A stretch of DNA of 64,000 bases from Spisula solida (lineage: Eukaryota; Mollusca; Bivalvia; Venerida; Mactridae). Made by a program: the position numbers and the translations under genes. The notes under the pieces were generated by a model, which did not search any database, was not told the origin of the DNA, and saw only the letters and a program-made list of their open reading frames with translations. Numbering within the stretch: the stretch's first letter is position 1; every line of letters begins with the position of its first letter. Below, piece by piece: positions 1-13,400 of this stretch. The DNA lies in assembly GCA_947247005.1 (NCBI GenBank), contig OX365959.1, forward strand, positions 39,779,097-39,843,096. Reading direction: 5' to 3'.

Positions 1-1084
1 CAAGCTCATGCTATCATTGTACCTGAGGGAAGAGGGAACTCTGTCAGATCAGTCAAATTAGGGGCCAGGCTCCCTCGATTGACAATGACCGAATCTTTGG
101 GTTCCCGGTATAAACCATTTGGCTTGCTACGATCTGTAATGTGGTTCAACATGGATTGTAAACAAAAGGACCAATTTTTACGTTTTTGAGAATTTCCATT
201 TTTTACGAGATTACCACTAAATTATCATTTCACATCAGGCAACCAGTTCAATACTTTTGTATCCAATGCTGAACTTTTCACATAAGCAAACTTAAAGACG
301 TCAGCTGGTGCATAAAATAACAAAATACGTGTGCATATTAATCCAGACTTCCCGAAATTTGTCTGTTAAACAGGCCCTAATCTCCAGAAGGATCTCAATT
401 TGAGCAAAATCTCATCTCAAATATTGTCACTCATCCTTTAAGTAATTTCCATAGTTTGGCATAAAAAACAGACACTTTATTCTGATTGAATTACAGAAAA
501 ATGTCAAGATCACATACTTCTGATGTATCTAAAATTCAGACTCTGATTTGAGCAAAATCTCAATTTGAGCTGAGATTTCTACTTGAGATGCTTTGGGAGA
601 TTGGGGCTAGATCTAGCAAAATCTGATTTTGACCGAAAATTCTTCAACTTTAATTTTTTTTAAAGATTCTATTTGAATCAGTTTGATTATCTCCCCTATT
701 TTTTCTTGATTTTATCTCTGCTTGATTTAAGCAGGATCATTTAATACTGACCAGTTTTTTAGTCTATGCATATTAAAAAATCCAATATTTTTAAGACATT
801 TTTTGGAAAGTCTGATCGTAATAAAATGGCAACTTAAAGTATCACACAATCATAATATGGTACAATATTGTAATCAACTTAAGTAAAATATTACACATTG
901 TACAATATTGTCATACCTTTTTACAGTTTATATCATAGCAATGTGCACAAACGACAATATGTAGTGTATTTGTATCGATAACGTAACTGATGCATTGAAA
1001 ATTAATTAATATGTCGTAGAATATCAAATAATTCCTACGTTGATAATCTCAAAATAATAAAATTGTTGTAATATAAAGACTTAC
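1..1084. other. Intron downstream of the transmembrane exon (open at window edge)
   Basis: No kinase-domain exon was found here on the minus strand. The stretch is AT-rich and contains one short inverted-repeat element (371-610). The rest shows nothing I can name. Confidence 0.6.
371..610. mobile_element. MITE-like element with imperfect terminal inverted repeats, copy 1
   Basis: The left end reads GGCCCTAATCTCC and the right end, on the other strand, reads AGCCCCAATCTCC. Inside both ends lie matching blocks built from 'tctcaatttgagcaaaatct'. A second, more decayed copy in the opposite orientation is at about 30115-30345. No coding sequence was seen inside. The superfamily is not assigned. 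Confidence 0.6.
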
Positions 1085-1411
1085 CACTACAACATTCACG
1101 ATCTGAGTCCATGTCCGTGGCTGGTACCCCATTATACAGGTTCCCGTTCAACACTTTCCCGTTAGGCGTATTTCTAAGATCGGACAAATTTACAGATATA
1201 GTATTATGATTATCCGTCATCGCTGCCTTCATTCTGCGATTGTTGTTCTTCTTTTTGATTCGATGTCGAAATATTATAAAGATGACGATAGCGATGAGAA
1301 TGGTGATGAGGGCCGCCAGGGAACCGATGATTATACCTATGATATCGGTACCAGGCTTCTGCTGATTTGGAGTTTTCTCCGGCTCCTCCTCCTCCGGGGC
1401 ATCTGGGTCAC
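1085..1411 (-). CDS. DDR: DDR exon: stalk end, transmembrane helix, juxtamembrane start
   Basis: Residues 385-492. An acidic/proline stalk (DPDAPEEEEPEKTP) leads to a helix at about 407-431 starting IIGIIIGSLAALITIL. It carries a G409-x3-G413 small-residue motif of the kind that packs helix dimers. A stop-transfer cluster follows (RHRIKKKNNNRR), then a Ser/Thr/Asn-rich cytosolic stretch whose only tyrosine is Y476 (GNLYNGV). The acceptor on the minus strand is ttctag at 1412 and the donor is gtaagt at 1079-1084. The exon starts in phase 1 and ends in phase 1. The sequence after the helix has no obvious match to vertebrate juxtamembrane segments, which are known to diverge, so the assignment rests on position and on in-frame joining to the next exon. 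Confidence 0.9.
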
Positions 1412-4400
1412 CTAGAAGATTGTATAAAAATGACATTTTATTAATTAATGTAAATTAATACATAATTAATTAACTAAATATAACATACTATTTTAAATAA
1501 TTATTTTTTAATAAATTTGTACTATTGATTATTTCGACAAACAAGTCATCATAATTATTTGCTAGGTTATCATTAAAGTGGGAAATTTGAAAGAAAATCC
1601 AAGAAAGACACCAGTTTGTCATCTTGATGAGGTTAAAACCAAGATCCAAGGGCAATAACTGTGTAATGCCTGGACAGAGACACATTAAAAACTGGGTCAT
1701 GTACATCTACTCTTGATGGTGATCATGAATATAAAGTTCTTCATAACCTCACTGAGGCTCTGGCACTTAACTCCATTTATTGTATCTCTTTACTTAACAC
1801 CAAATCAAGGGAGACCACTCTAGATATTTGTCCTAAAAAGCTGCAAATGCAATGTGTTCACAGTCTCCATGTATCTTATCCCTCTTGTTAGAATAGTGAA
1901 GGGTGCATGGAGGAGAGGGTTAAACTGTTAGTGGAAAAAAGTTGTACTCACCGAAGCGTATACCAGACTTATCCCGACCAAGATCAATCTCATGTTCCGG
2001 ATAGGACGTACTGAGAGGTTTAGGATGAAATATCGGAGGTTTCAACGTCGGTGGTGGAACTTCCTCTGTGTAGTTACCTGTTGCTGGCTCTGTGGAAAAT
2101 ATACATACAAATGAGTGATCTGGTATAACAGAAATAATTTGAAATATTTCTTAAAACAGCTTTCACTGATTTTAAATGACAGTTCAAATTAATTCACTTG
2201 AAAAATTACAAATGTAAGGCGTTATTTTAAAGAACAGTTGAAAATTACTTATACCTGATGGAAACAATTATTGTTATAAATAATCTGAAATCAAACTAAA
2301 TTGTTTTCTTTTTTAATAGAAGTTGCACTTCGTTTAGTTTGTCCCTTTGTTAGAGTTTTCTCCCTTTGTTATAAGCTTCTTCCTCAGTTCTAAAAGTTCA
2401 TCTCAGAGTTTCCTCCCTTTTGTTTTAAAAGTTTTACACAAGAGTTTTCTCCCTTAGACCATACATACCTGATACAAACTGGACTTCACTGATCATAATC
2501 CATTTAGCATCAAAATAAAGCTGAAGACGGACATATTTCCCCACGTTATTGTTCAACTTTATCATCACAGGTCGAGAGTACAGAACGACATCGTCTCTCA
2601 TATACTCGTATTTGATTGGCTGATTCTGGTACAAGTTCCCGCCCACGCTGAAGTAAATCAACGCCATCTTGAATACTCGGACATCCTTCGTGAAGTAGTT
2701 GTTACAGTTGATTAAGACCTTGGAGAAGTTACGGACTTGGTCAAACTTGAACGTGATGATGAGCGGACCCAAGGAATCCTGGGAATCATTTCTCCATCCC
2801 ACCCACTCGTATCTATAAATAGAATAAAGTCAATGAATAAATATCCCACACACTCGTATCTATAAATATAAGAATATTGATGAATAAACAATCTGCAGTA
2901 AAAGAAATGTACACAGATCAAAGGGAAACGCCTTCTAGTATTTGAACTTCAGTAAAAAAATAAATAATATATATATATTTTTTTTATGAATTTCAGTCTG
3001 GTAATACTTATCAATATAATGTACCATGCAGGCAGGCATAATGGCAACTTATCTGGTCATATCTGGGACTTCAACTGAGACCCTCAACCTCACACTCGAG
3101 TGATAGCTAATATGTTCTTATCATTGCTTCACTATAGTGCCATACAGAATATGTTCAAATCCCACCATTTACTGTTTTATCAGCCAGATTGGCTAAGACC
3201 TCTGCTTTCAAGGAAATGTCAGAGAGTACTCTATTTAATCCACTTCACGACTTACCCTTTTATTCCAAGTTCTTCGTTATCCAGCCTGAAGTTATAATCA
3301 CCAATTTCTCCGTCAGTCAGCTGACCCAGACCATCCAATAGGAACGTTTCCTGTCTCATACCGTCGTACGTAAAATCTAGAAACTCTAACTCAGTACCAC
3401 GTCTGTCACCTTGTCGAATATTATACATCACCACACCATCTGTAAATACAACAAAATGTTGGTCAAATATTTCCTCTTTCATTTTTTTGCTTAATTTAGA
3501 AGTACACTAAAGTACTCTGAAAAGGGTATTAATTTTAATATACATTTGTATTTTAAATGCTTTTTTAACTTATAATAAATTATACTGGTATATATATAAC
3601 TATAAAGATTAATAAAATAACTTAACAATTTCTTCTAAACTACAGATAACCTGTTTGGTGTTTTAATTTAGAAAGGGGAGTAACTCTGCATATACTGAAT
3701 TTCAAAGAACTAGCAGAGTTGTCTTTCTTTTTTTGAAAAAATGCATCATAGGAATTTTGAGGAATTCTAACGTTCTTATTATAAAACAAACAAAATGTTT
3801 CCAGAATCTATGTCTGGTATCAATAGGTATAAACAAACAGGGATATAATCAGCAGTATATATAAACAAAACAAAGATGTAAGAATGATATTTAGTCTGGA
3901 GATTGGAGCTCGGATTCTAGAGCTTGTTCTTCGCAAGATTTACAAGTTTGATTCCAAGAATTTCTCACATCGGGTACCAATTAAATCTCAACAAATCTTT
4001 CAGTGCTTGTGTAATGTGCACTTTATTGGTCTGTTATTGCGCAATACTGTAAAGTGATCACATGTCAGACGGAACAGAACTTTACGAAAGTCTAACGAAA
4101 TTCTCACAAAAATACGCAATTAAACTTGAAAATTATTTACTAAATTTCTTTTATGGGCCATATGGTTACACCCTCGTAACGATCAAGAGTATATAATATA
4201 TGATGGAATTGATTCAGACGCCGTTTCTCATTACAAATCCATATTGTTCTAATATGTGCAATATAAACAACTCAAACAATTATGCCAAAATATTAAATGA
4301 AAGGAAATGCAATATGTTTGTTCCATTTTTTTTTTCGTTTTTTTTTTATAATATGCATTGAAACATACTTTAAATAGAAAACAGCTGTTTAAGCAGTCAA

Positions 4401-7400
4401 GTTTCAATTAGACTTTAAAATATTGCGCATATTTATGCCATTTAAATAGTTCATATTGCCTTTCTTAGTTTTAATTCTTGCGATGATTTTCCAAGGTTGA
4501 GGATAATGTAATTCTAAGCGATAATTCTTTATTTCAAGGCATCACATTGTTCAAACATTTCAGAATAGCTTGTGACCTACAGTAGGGCAACACCCTTTGG
4601 GAAACACAAAATGTGAGTGTTGTACAGAGGTTGTTGCTCATGAGAGGTAAAATGTATAGTTAATGGTAATTTCTTGAATAACATAAATCTGTTGCTTAAG
4701 AGAAGTTGTTGCACTATGAAGGGCCACTCTAAAGAGGATGTACTGTATGGGTGTTCATGAATAAGTGAGAGGGGAGGGGGGGGGGGGGGGGGGGCAAAAA
4801 AATGAGATATGAGAGCACACTCAATACTCACAGTGTATAATCCATATGACTGTATGACTTATTGGGAGACTATACAATTCAACTTGTATGACTTATTGCA
4901 AGCAAAAGCACATGTAACTTCTGATCAATGTATGCCTTATTGGGTGACTATACTATTCAACTTGTATGACTTATTGCAAGCAAAAGCACATGTAACTTCT
5001 GATCAATGTATGCCTTATTGGGTGACTATACTATTCAACTTGTATGACTTAAAGCGAGCAAAAACACATGTAACTTCTGATCACTGTATGCCTTATTAGG
5101 TGACTATACTATTCAACTTGTATGACTTATTGCAAGCAAAAACACATGTAACTCCCGATCACTGTATGACTTATTGGGAGACTATATAATTCAATCTGTA
5201 TGACTTATTGCGATTATGTTCCTTACCTGTCCATTCACATCCATAGATCTCTACTCTCATACACACAGTCCGCAGCTGACTACTGAATGGTATGAAGCGT
5301 ATTTTACGTGCAATGATCGGCGGGGAGACTTGTCTCATCTCTGTCAGGTATGTGTTCTCGTTACCCTTAAAACGCTGAAAATAGAAAATAATGTCATCTT
5401 GAAATGCTGATAAAAAGCAATTTCAAAAGGCAAAAGCTAATATAAATTCGGACAGGGAAGGCAGCACTCAACTTAACCAGCCGAGTACAGAAATCATAAA
5501 AAAACACATACCACAATTACTAGGTACAATACCCAACACATAACCGATCGCGAAAATGGACTGCTCAAGTCCCAGCTGTCGAAAGCTGAATGACCTAGTT
5601 TCAACAGTATAACGGCTCAAATACTTAGTTTTAGCTGTCTGAAGTCCTAAAAAGTTAATACATGTTTAAACCCTTAAATGCAGAAATGAGGAAAAGAAGT
5701 CTTTCGAAAATCCTGAAAAGTGAAAATAGTGATTCATTATAAGTTATGTTTAAAATGCTATAACGACAAAGTAATTACTTCTTAGTACCCTTAAAATGAC
5801 GAAAAAAGGGAAAAGATTGTAACCCTTGAATGATGAAGAGTAAAAGTTTTCTTTAGAATGCTTTGAGTAAGATAAATGTCATGTAAGTAAATATATAGAC
5901 TGAGTAGGGAGCCAGGACTGTATAGATCTATCAACATAGAAATACCAAGCGAGTCGGGAAACAGGACTGCCTCTAGAAATACCAAGCAGCGATAAATCAA
6001 ATCAAGTCATATTCTAACGTTTTACACTGATTGACACAATCACAGCATAGATCTTTAAGCTTGGAGGTATTTAGCAAAGATCAGCAGACGTAACAACTTG
6101 ATAATGTTTTAAATATAGATATCTTGCGACCGGGAACCATGCCATGCCAGTTTCTAATCAACACCAGTTCCCTGTTCTTGACACGTGAATGTCAGGGCAT
6201 ACTGTGCCATAATATTTTTGCGGCTTTACTTCAAAAACTTCAAAAAAAACATATCTTTTTTCCAAACCAAATACCTCTTCACTAGACTAATTTCTTCACC
6301 TCGGAAAGTTTCTGTGATTTTGTAATAAATACCCGTTTTTCATTAATTTGTCAATCTTTTTTGTGGTTTTGAATTCAGAATTATTTTTCTTACAGAGAAG
6401 ACTAAACAAGATCAAGACGTATCAGTAATGCATCACACTGAGTATGGAATATATGAAGCCAACTTCTAACATGTGCTTGAAAATCTAATTAAGTTTCAAG
6501 TTTCATTCATTCTGTATTAATGGTCGTTAATTTCCGTTTTATGCGAACTTATCAAAGTACATACAAGATTTATACCCATAATCCATTTTTCACACGTTTA
6601 ATGTTACCTATCTACCGATAAAATAAACAGTATAACTTTAATACAGAGATAACTAGTTTTCACATATTCTTGTTGCTATGACGGTATGTTAAAATCAACT
6701 TGACGGAATGGTAGCTTATTATTATGAACAGGTATTACCATAAATGCCAATAAGTCTTTAAAACAAATGCATCAATGATAAGAAACTTAATTAGAAAAAA
6801 AAACGAATAAACTGCAACCAGAAGCGCCGAGAAAGTATTTAAAGAAGATGCATCAATGATAAGATATTTAATAATTATAAAAGATAATGAATTAGCCGCA
6901 TTTTGAAACTAAAAATCTATTATCAACACTTCGAATCCAGATCATGCATTTTTGCCAATATTATTGATGAAAATAATTTGATAACAACACATGTTACTTT
7001 TGTATTCTTATATTATTTAAGCCTCGGCTTACGCCTTCATCAGAATCTGATTTGTTTGGCAATATTATTTCAATACTAATACCTGGGAACCAGCATAATA
7101 CCCCACACTGCACCTTCAAGTCGTAAATAAACATATTAGTTTCCTGAACACAGATTTCCTGCATCAGAGGAAAAATTAGTCATTAGAGACAATAAAATAA
7201 ATACTTTATTATTCAGGTGGGGCAGAAAATGCTTCAGAAATAACTGATACAGTCTGCAGCGGTTAAGTAATCTTTTTGTGCAGAAGTCTTTTACAATAAC
7301 AAATAACAGCATCTAAATCTATAGTCTGTCTGCTCTCTGATTGGTTGTAATTAATCTTCTCATTTTATTTCCTTCAATTGAAGAGTTCTTGTGGCCATGT

Positions 7401-10400
7401 GGTTAGTCTTTTATTGCACTACATTAACTACTTTTGTCTATATACACCACTTTCTGTTAGTTTTTGGTTCCTTTGGGTTGATTTTAGACAAAACATGATC
7501 TTCACAAGCTGAATAGTTTTTTTAGTAATGAAAGAACTGGATGGCTTTAAGCTATTTAAACAAATATGTCAGAAACTTGAGTATTACAGGCCAGCTCACA
7601 ATAGGTAGGATCTATTTTAATCAACAAACATGACAACTGATGGGTTCATGACTTGTACAGCGGACTTCACCTTTCCACTTCTTCGAGGGGTTAAAAAAGG
7701 TTGTGATATCCTTTAACTGACACTTTGAAAGACAAGGCTTTAAGAATTGGCGCCTAAATAATCCGGCGATTATTGTGTTATCAGCTTAGCTTACATACCA
7801 TAAGTCATTTTTTGCCAATAACTATTATCAGTCAAAATAAAACTGGACTTCAGAAGGAAAGAATGGTGGTTACCCTTATAGTTTTATCAGCAACGTAGGT
7901 GTCTAATATAGATTAAACTCTTTGATAAATTGCCTTGATTTGATAATTCAAGAGTATAGGAGGCGAGTGAAATTGTAAAATTCTGATATATTAAATGTGA
8001 ATAGTTTTGACAGTTAAAGTCATCACTTTAGGATAAACGGTATTATAGAAACAAATACTTAGTCTATCTGTTATCATTATGATACTGGCAATACCCCGGA
8101 AGGCGATACCCAGGAAGGTGATACCCAGGAATAAATGGCCATTGACTTAATAGAATTCATTCAATATGCTTCCTACTGATTCATCGAGACATACTATCAT
8201 TGCGATACCTATCTTAGTGCTTCGATATAAATTCCTGATATAAATGCTTTCCGATAAAAATTATTCCCGATATAAATGATTCCCTATATAATTGATTCCC
8301 AATATAAATGATTCCCGATCTAAATGATTCCTGATATAAATTATTCCCGATATAAATGATTCCCGATCTGAATTATTCCCGATATAAATGATTCCCGATC
8401 TAAATGATTCCCGATATAAATTATTCCCGATATAAATGCTTTCCGATAAAAATGATTCCCGATATAAATGATTCCCGATCTAAATTATTACCAATATAAA
8501 TAAACCCTGGTAAGTAATATAAATAATTAACTCGATGAAGCCTTAATTGTGAACATTTTAGTCGTTAGTAAAATACTTCTAATTTTATTCCATATTTAGT
8601 GGCACTCATTTCCTTTAAATAAATGATCGCCGAAAAAAACCCATACATTTATTTAACTTTTCTTGCTTACTCTTATAGGTGGTGCTTTAATAATAATGCA
8701 TACAATAAATTCATTTTGAATAATAGCTAGCAGTTTATAATAGCTAGCAGTTTATAACAAGTTTATACTAATTTATTTAAGGTCGATTGTGAAACAAGTT
8801 TTTCCAACTTATATTAATCACTCTCGACACCTCATTTCTGATGTTATCCATCGCTACGAGGGTATGAGAGAAGAGAAGCCAGTTTCCCTTTTATGCTGAG
8901 CGTTTAGCAAGGGAATTTCTGGTACCATTTTTATTTCGTCTTTGGTATGACGCGGCCAGGGATCGAACCCGTGACCTCCCGCACTCGAAGCGAACGCTCA
9001 ACCACTAGGCTATCGAGGAGGCAGTGAGTATCTATGTGCTTATTCCTTATAAAACATTGATGTATCTTTTTACCCCTTGCTCTGTAGCTATGCATTTGAG
9101 ACATTTTCATGCTTACACATTTCAATGATCTAATTTCACCAGTGAAATTCAGATAATTGATATTCCTTTCAGAATAATTGATACTTGAAATAGTTTAGCG
9201 GATCTATGGGGTAGAGGGTAAAAGACAGTAACTATAATTTTCCAAGAAAAACTGCTAATTAGAAAGTATTGTCTTAATACAAATGTAATTATTCTTTGTA
9301 ATAATATAAGAGATGTCACGCTATCTCCAGTACACTGATATTTTCAACTGTCCTTATATGACTATACATATCATGCCGTCGGAAAGATGGATGTTTTTCA
9401 ATTCCCTGTTTCTTGTCAGTTATGTATTTACATTACAACGAAACTTACAACAAAATAAACAAATCAGCAAAATGTACGAATTCTTTAACTGTACGAGACA
9501 CGATAATTGGTTTACGTAAGATAATATAGATATGCTTAGAGAACTGTATTACGGCGCTACTTGAGTTTGGAATTTATCCTAATCACGCCAAGACATACTA
9601 CATTCATCATGAACATCTCAAATTCTCTCACATGCAATGTAACTTATTAGCACAATATCACACAATATCGCAAAAATAAACATTGTCTCATTTTTGGTGC
9701 CAATTTTCTATTGTTTTATTTCCCCAGTGATTTCTCAACCCTAATTATGTAACCGATGCTTGCTGATTTCCGCAAATTCTTCACAGATTTTACACAAGAT
9801 TCTTCCCTGATAAAACATCGATTTGAACAAAAACCTGTCACTGATAACAAAAGAACAGACAAGGGAGGTAACCTTTCAAAACAATATTTTAGTCAGAAAA
9901 TAATAATTGAGTAGACTCCCTTGGACCATAAATAATTTCTACAGCAGGTGTATTTAGCAGAATCCATTATTTATCAATTATAAGTCCGGGGTAATTTATC
10001 AGAGGGTTATATTATCTATGAATAATGAGTGTGTATACTTAATACATATTGCACTTAAATAATGATATATTTTAATATCATCTTGATAAATTAACAGTTT
10101 TTAGGTAAATTAACAATTTTTTGGCTAATTGGTTAAATAATTAAGTGGAAATGAATGATAATTTTCTCATTATGTTTTTTTTTCGGGACATCGTTCTTGA
10201 TTGAATACTTAAAATAATGTGGATAGGTATAGACAGAATCACGGAATGTGTGATAATAATGTCTACATCTCTTTAGTGTAAAATGTTATTTCATAATTTA
10301 TCAAGTAGTCTCGTAGTCTTTAACATTAGCGACAATGTCTACAGCTCATGAGTGTAGAATGTTATTTCGTACTCTATCAAGTAGTCTGTATAGCGACAAC

Positions 10401-13400
10401 GCAAAAAGGGGTTTCAGTACACAAATTTTGATGCATAATGGCACAATTCAATGTCATCCGAAAATAGTGACAAAATATTTTTCAAATACATTATTACAAA
10501 GAAAATTTGCCACAGCATGACCGATTAAGATTTTGTTTGAAAAAAAAGTATCATCAATACAAAAAATGATAAATTTTCATTTCAAAATCTAAGTAAAAAA
10601 TGTTTTGGTGAGGCAAATTTTAAAATCATTTGAATCAGTCATATCTGAGGGGTACCATATCTGTTTGCGATAGCAGAGTACGTTTTCTACTGTTTTTCTT
10701 TGTATTTTCACAAGTTTGACTGAATTTGCTCCAATTTTTTCTTTGAATCTTCTCTCATTTTTGACCTGTGTGCAATACACAACCACGACTTATACTCGGG
10801 TAGCCCAATATTAGCCTGTTACTTACCTCATTGCCTTTTTTATCACGGAATCGATTCCATTCTCCGCCGTCTTCTCTTTGGAATTCCAGTAGAAAATACT
10901 CTGTGAATTCTTGTCCCTAAAATATACATATATAACAGTTCTAAACGGAAGACCAGAAATGTATATAAATATTCTTTGCCTCGGCTTCAAACAAATTATA
11001 TCTGATACACGGCATATGAAAATTAGGGATCACCCACAGAATAAAAAAACCTTATACTCCATTTCTTTTTGTAGTTGCTGTTTTTTTGTGTTGGGCATTG
11101 TCTGTGCCTTTTTGTTTTTCATGTGTATGTGATGTTTTTATGTTTTCTGTGACGACTGTTGAAGTTGAGCGCTGCCTTCCCTGTTCCATTTTCTTTTTGA
11201 GATACCATGATACAGCTATAATACATGTATATATAAGCTGTTATCACAAAAATACCGTGATATTCCGTGTGAGAACAAATGACTGAACAATGTTCTCCAA
11301 CACGTGTGCTAACAAATGTGTGACGTCACCAGCTTTTTGGCGCAAAAACGTAACGTCGCCGGCTTAAATACGTTCTTATCTATGTTGTATTTACTCGGTA
11401 ACTATGGTAATGTGATAAAAAGAATCCATTACTCGTTGTCTTTAAGATCAACATTACTTAAACTCGTCACGAAAACAAACTATTAAGCTCACCAAAGGCT
11501 CCCTTAATAACCTGTGTTTTCTAGACTCGTTTAAGAAATGTTGATCTCCAAAGACAACTCATGACGGATCTTATATTTCCTTAACATGCACCAAGAAAAC
11601 TGTAGGCTCTGCAAAATCTAAGACCTCTGAGGTGTTCAAAAATCTAATATACATATTCATTAAACTTTAACAGTAACACCAGCTTAGCTATAAGATATGT
11701 AATTGGAATCCCCAGAGTCCAGAGTTAATGGAATAACTACAAATTTAAAAAAAACTCACAAATTAGAATTTTACTTAAATCTTGTAAAAATCTGTTTCCA
11801 TACCAACTGGATTGCCACATTTAATTTCACAGAAAATCAGAGAAAACTTTGTTAAATGGATTTATTATCTGAGGATTTTAATGATACAAGATTCCAGTTG
11901 AATGCACAGGGATCAGGTTTCCCTGCCAGACATAACTCACCAGTAATTGGAACATGGACAAGATGCTATATGTATAGATTGTCTATTTGCTATAATGATG
12001 GCATGTGATTCCAAAAAACGGTTTCCATCAATACAATGTTGAACATTGTAACTAGTGAAGGAAGTGATTAAGTGCATCACTGTCATTAACTGCCTTTGGT
12101 GTAAACTGGTTTCCACCAATACTTTAAAGGGACTGCCTCACGTATTGATGTATTGCAAAAATAAAATTAAATTGTCAAATATTCATGTTATTTCGATATA
12201 GTTGCCTGTATATGCCATATACAACCACATTGAGAACAAAAATAACTTGGGAGACATGGGCATTTTGTAGTAATTTAGCATTTTTCACCCAAAATTCTAT
12301 AGGGTATTAATACCCTATAGAATTAGCACTACAATTACTTAAATTGCCTGAAATTTGTTTCCATTTGATGAAAATGAATTGCAAAACAAACCGAATACCC
12401 CTCAGATGTTTCGGCTTAAGTTTGTTGAAGTTACAGTTTGATCATGTGTGAATTACATTATTCACAAAGCATTTTGGAAGGAAACTCTGCGATATTTTCA
12501 AAAGGAAAAATACAAAGTGCCGAGTATCAAGAGTGATTTAAATTGCATATATGCCATAAATCTTTCATAAAGCAACCACCAGTAGCTTTCTATTACATAA
12601 ATACTTGGTTAGGTAGGAAAATTACATCATACAAAAATTTTAGCCCAATCAGTGAGGCAGCACCTTTAACAGTGTAATATGTGTATGCAAACAGAGGAAA
12701 CCGTTTCCATAATTTAATGAATGGCTTCATTGTCAACGGTTTCAATCAATAGAATGGTGTAACAATTGTATAACATGTAAAGGAAACCGTTTCCATGATT
12801 ATAAGTGCATCATTGTCAATGATACCTTTACGGCTTTAGTGTAAACTGGTTCCAATCTATACTTTAATGGTGTACCAAAAGCCCAGGAAACCATTACATT
12901 ACATTACATAATGACATGGTGTCAATCTAGACTTATTGTGAAACAGTTTCCATCAAAACGTTTTAATGGTGTAACATGTCAAGTATTGGAAACTGTTCCA
13001 TTAAACATACGCTAACATAATTTGCATCAATCCAGACTAATTGTGAAACACTGTTTACATCAAAGGAAATTTCCATTATTTTTAATAATTATACGAAAGT
13101 TTCCATCATCAACGCTAAATTTAGGCAATCCTCGTATTTGTGACATGATATTCCATTATGCATACTACTCCAATTTCGATGCAGATTCAGGTGTCTATAA
13201 TTATATAGTAAAGGGTTTGTAAAGTGCAACAACAGTTTCTTTTCGGCCAATGAAAAGAGGTTTCAAAGTTCATTGACCCATTGAAAATAAAGAATATATA
13301 AAATATTTAAGTGCAAAAATCAACATCCTTAAAATCTAAATCAATTATTATCATAGAATTAACTTAAATCTTCACTTTTATTGGTTGCAAAAACTGCATA

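Larger units (their letters stand above)
3440..5226 (-). other. Intron of DDR, 1.8 kb
   Basis: 3484-4760 shows nothing beyond AT-rich unique sequence. The 5' part of the intron (4770-5219) holds a poly-G tract and a 78 bp minisatellite that runs to within 8 bp of the donor exon. Confidence 0.75.
5375..10826 (-). other. Intron of DDR, 5.5 kb
   Basis: 5400-8080 and 9030-10250 are AT-rich with no element I can name. The intron contains a 16 bp minisatellite (8224-8510), a SINE (8781-9023) and a 76 bp two-copy tandem duplication (about 10258-10390). Confidence 0.7.

Noticed and set aside
1..24. Acceptor-like 'ccctcttccctcag' on the minus strand as the next DDR exon
   Set aside because: In the required phase the sequence reads G-T-M-I-A and then stops.
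1206..1415. 69-codon plus-strand frame
   Set aside because: It is the shadow of the DDR transmembrane exon on the other strand.
8931..9125. 64-codon minus-strand frame
   Set aside because: It is a reading of the SINE's tRNA-like head.
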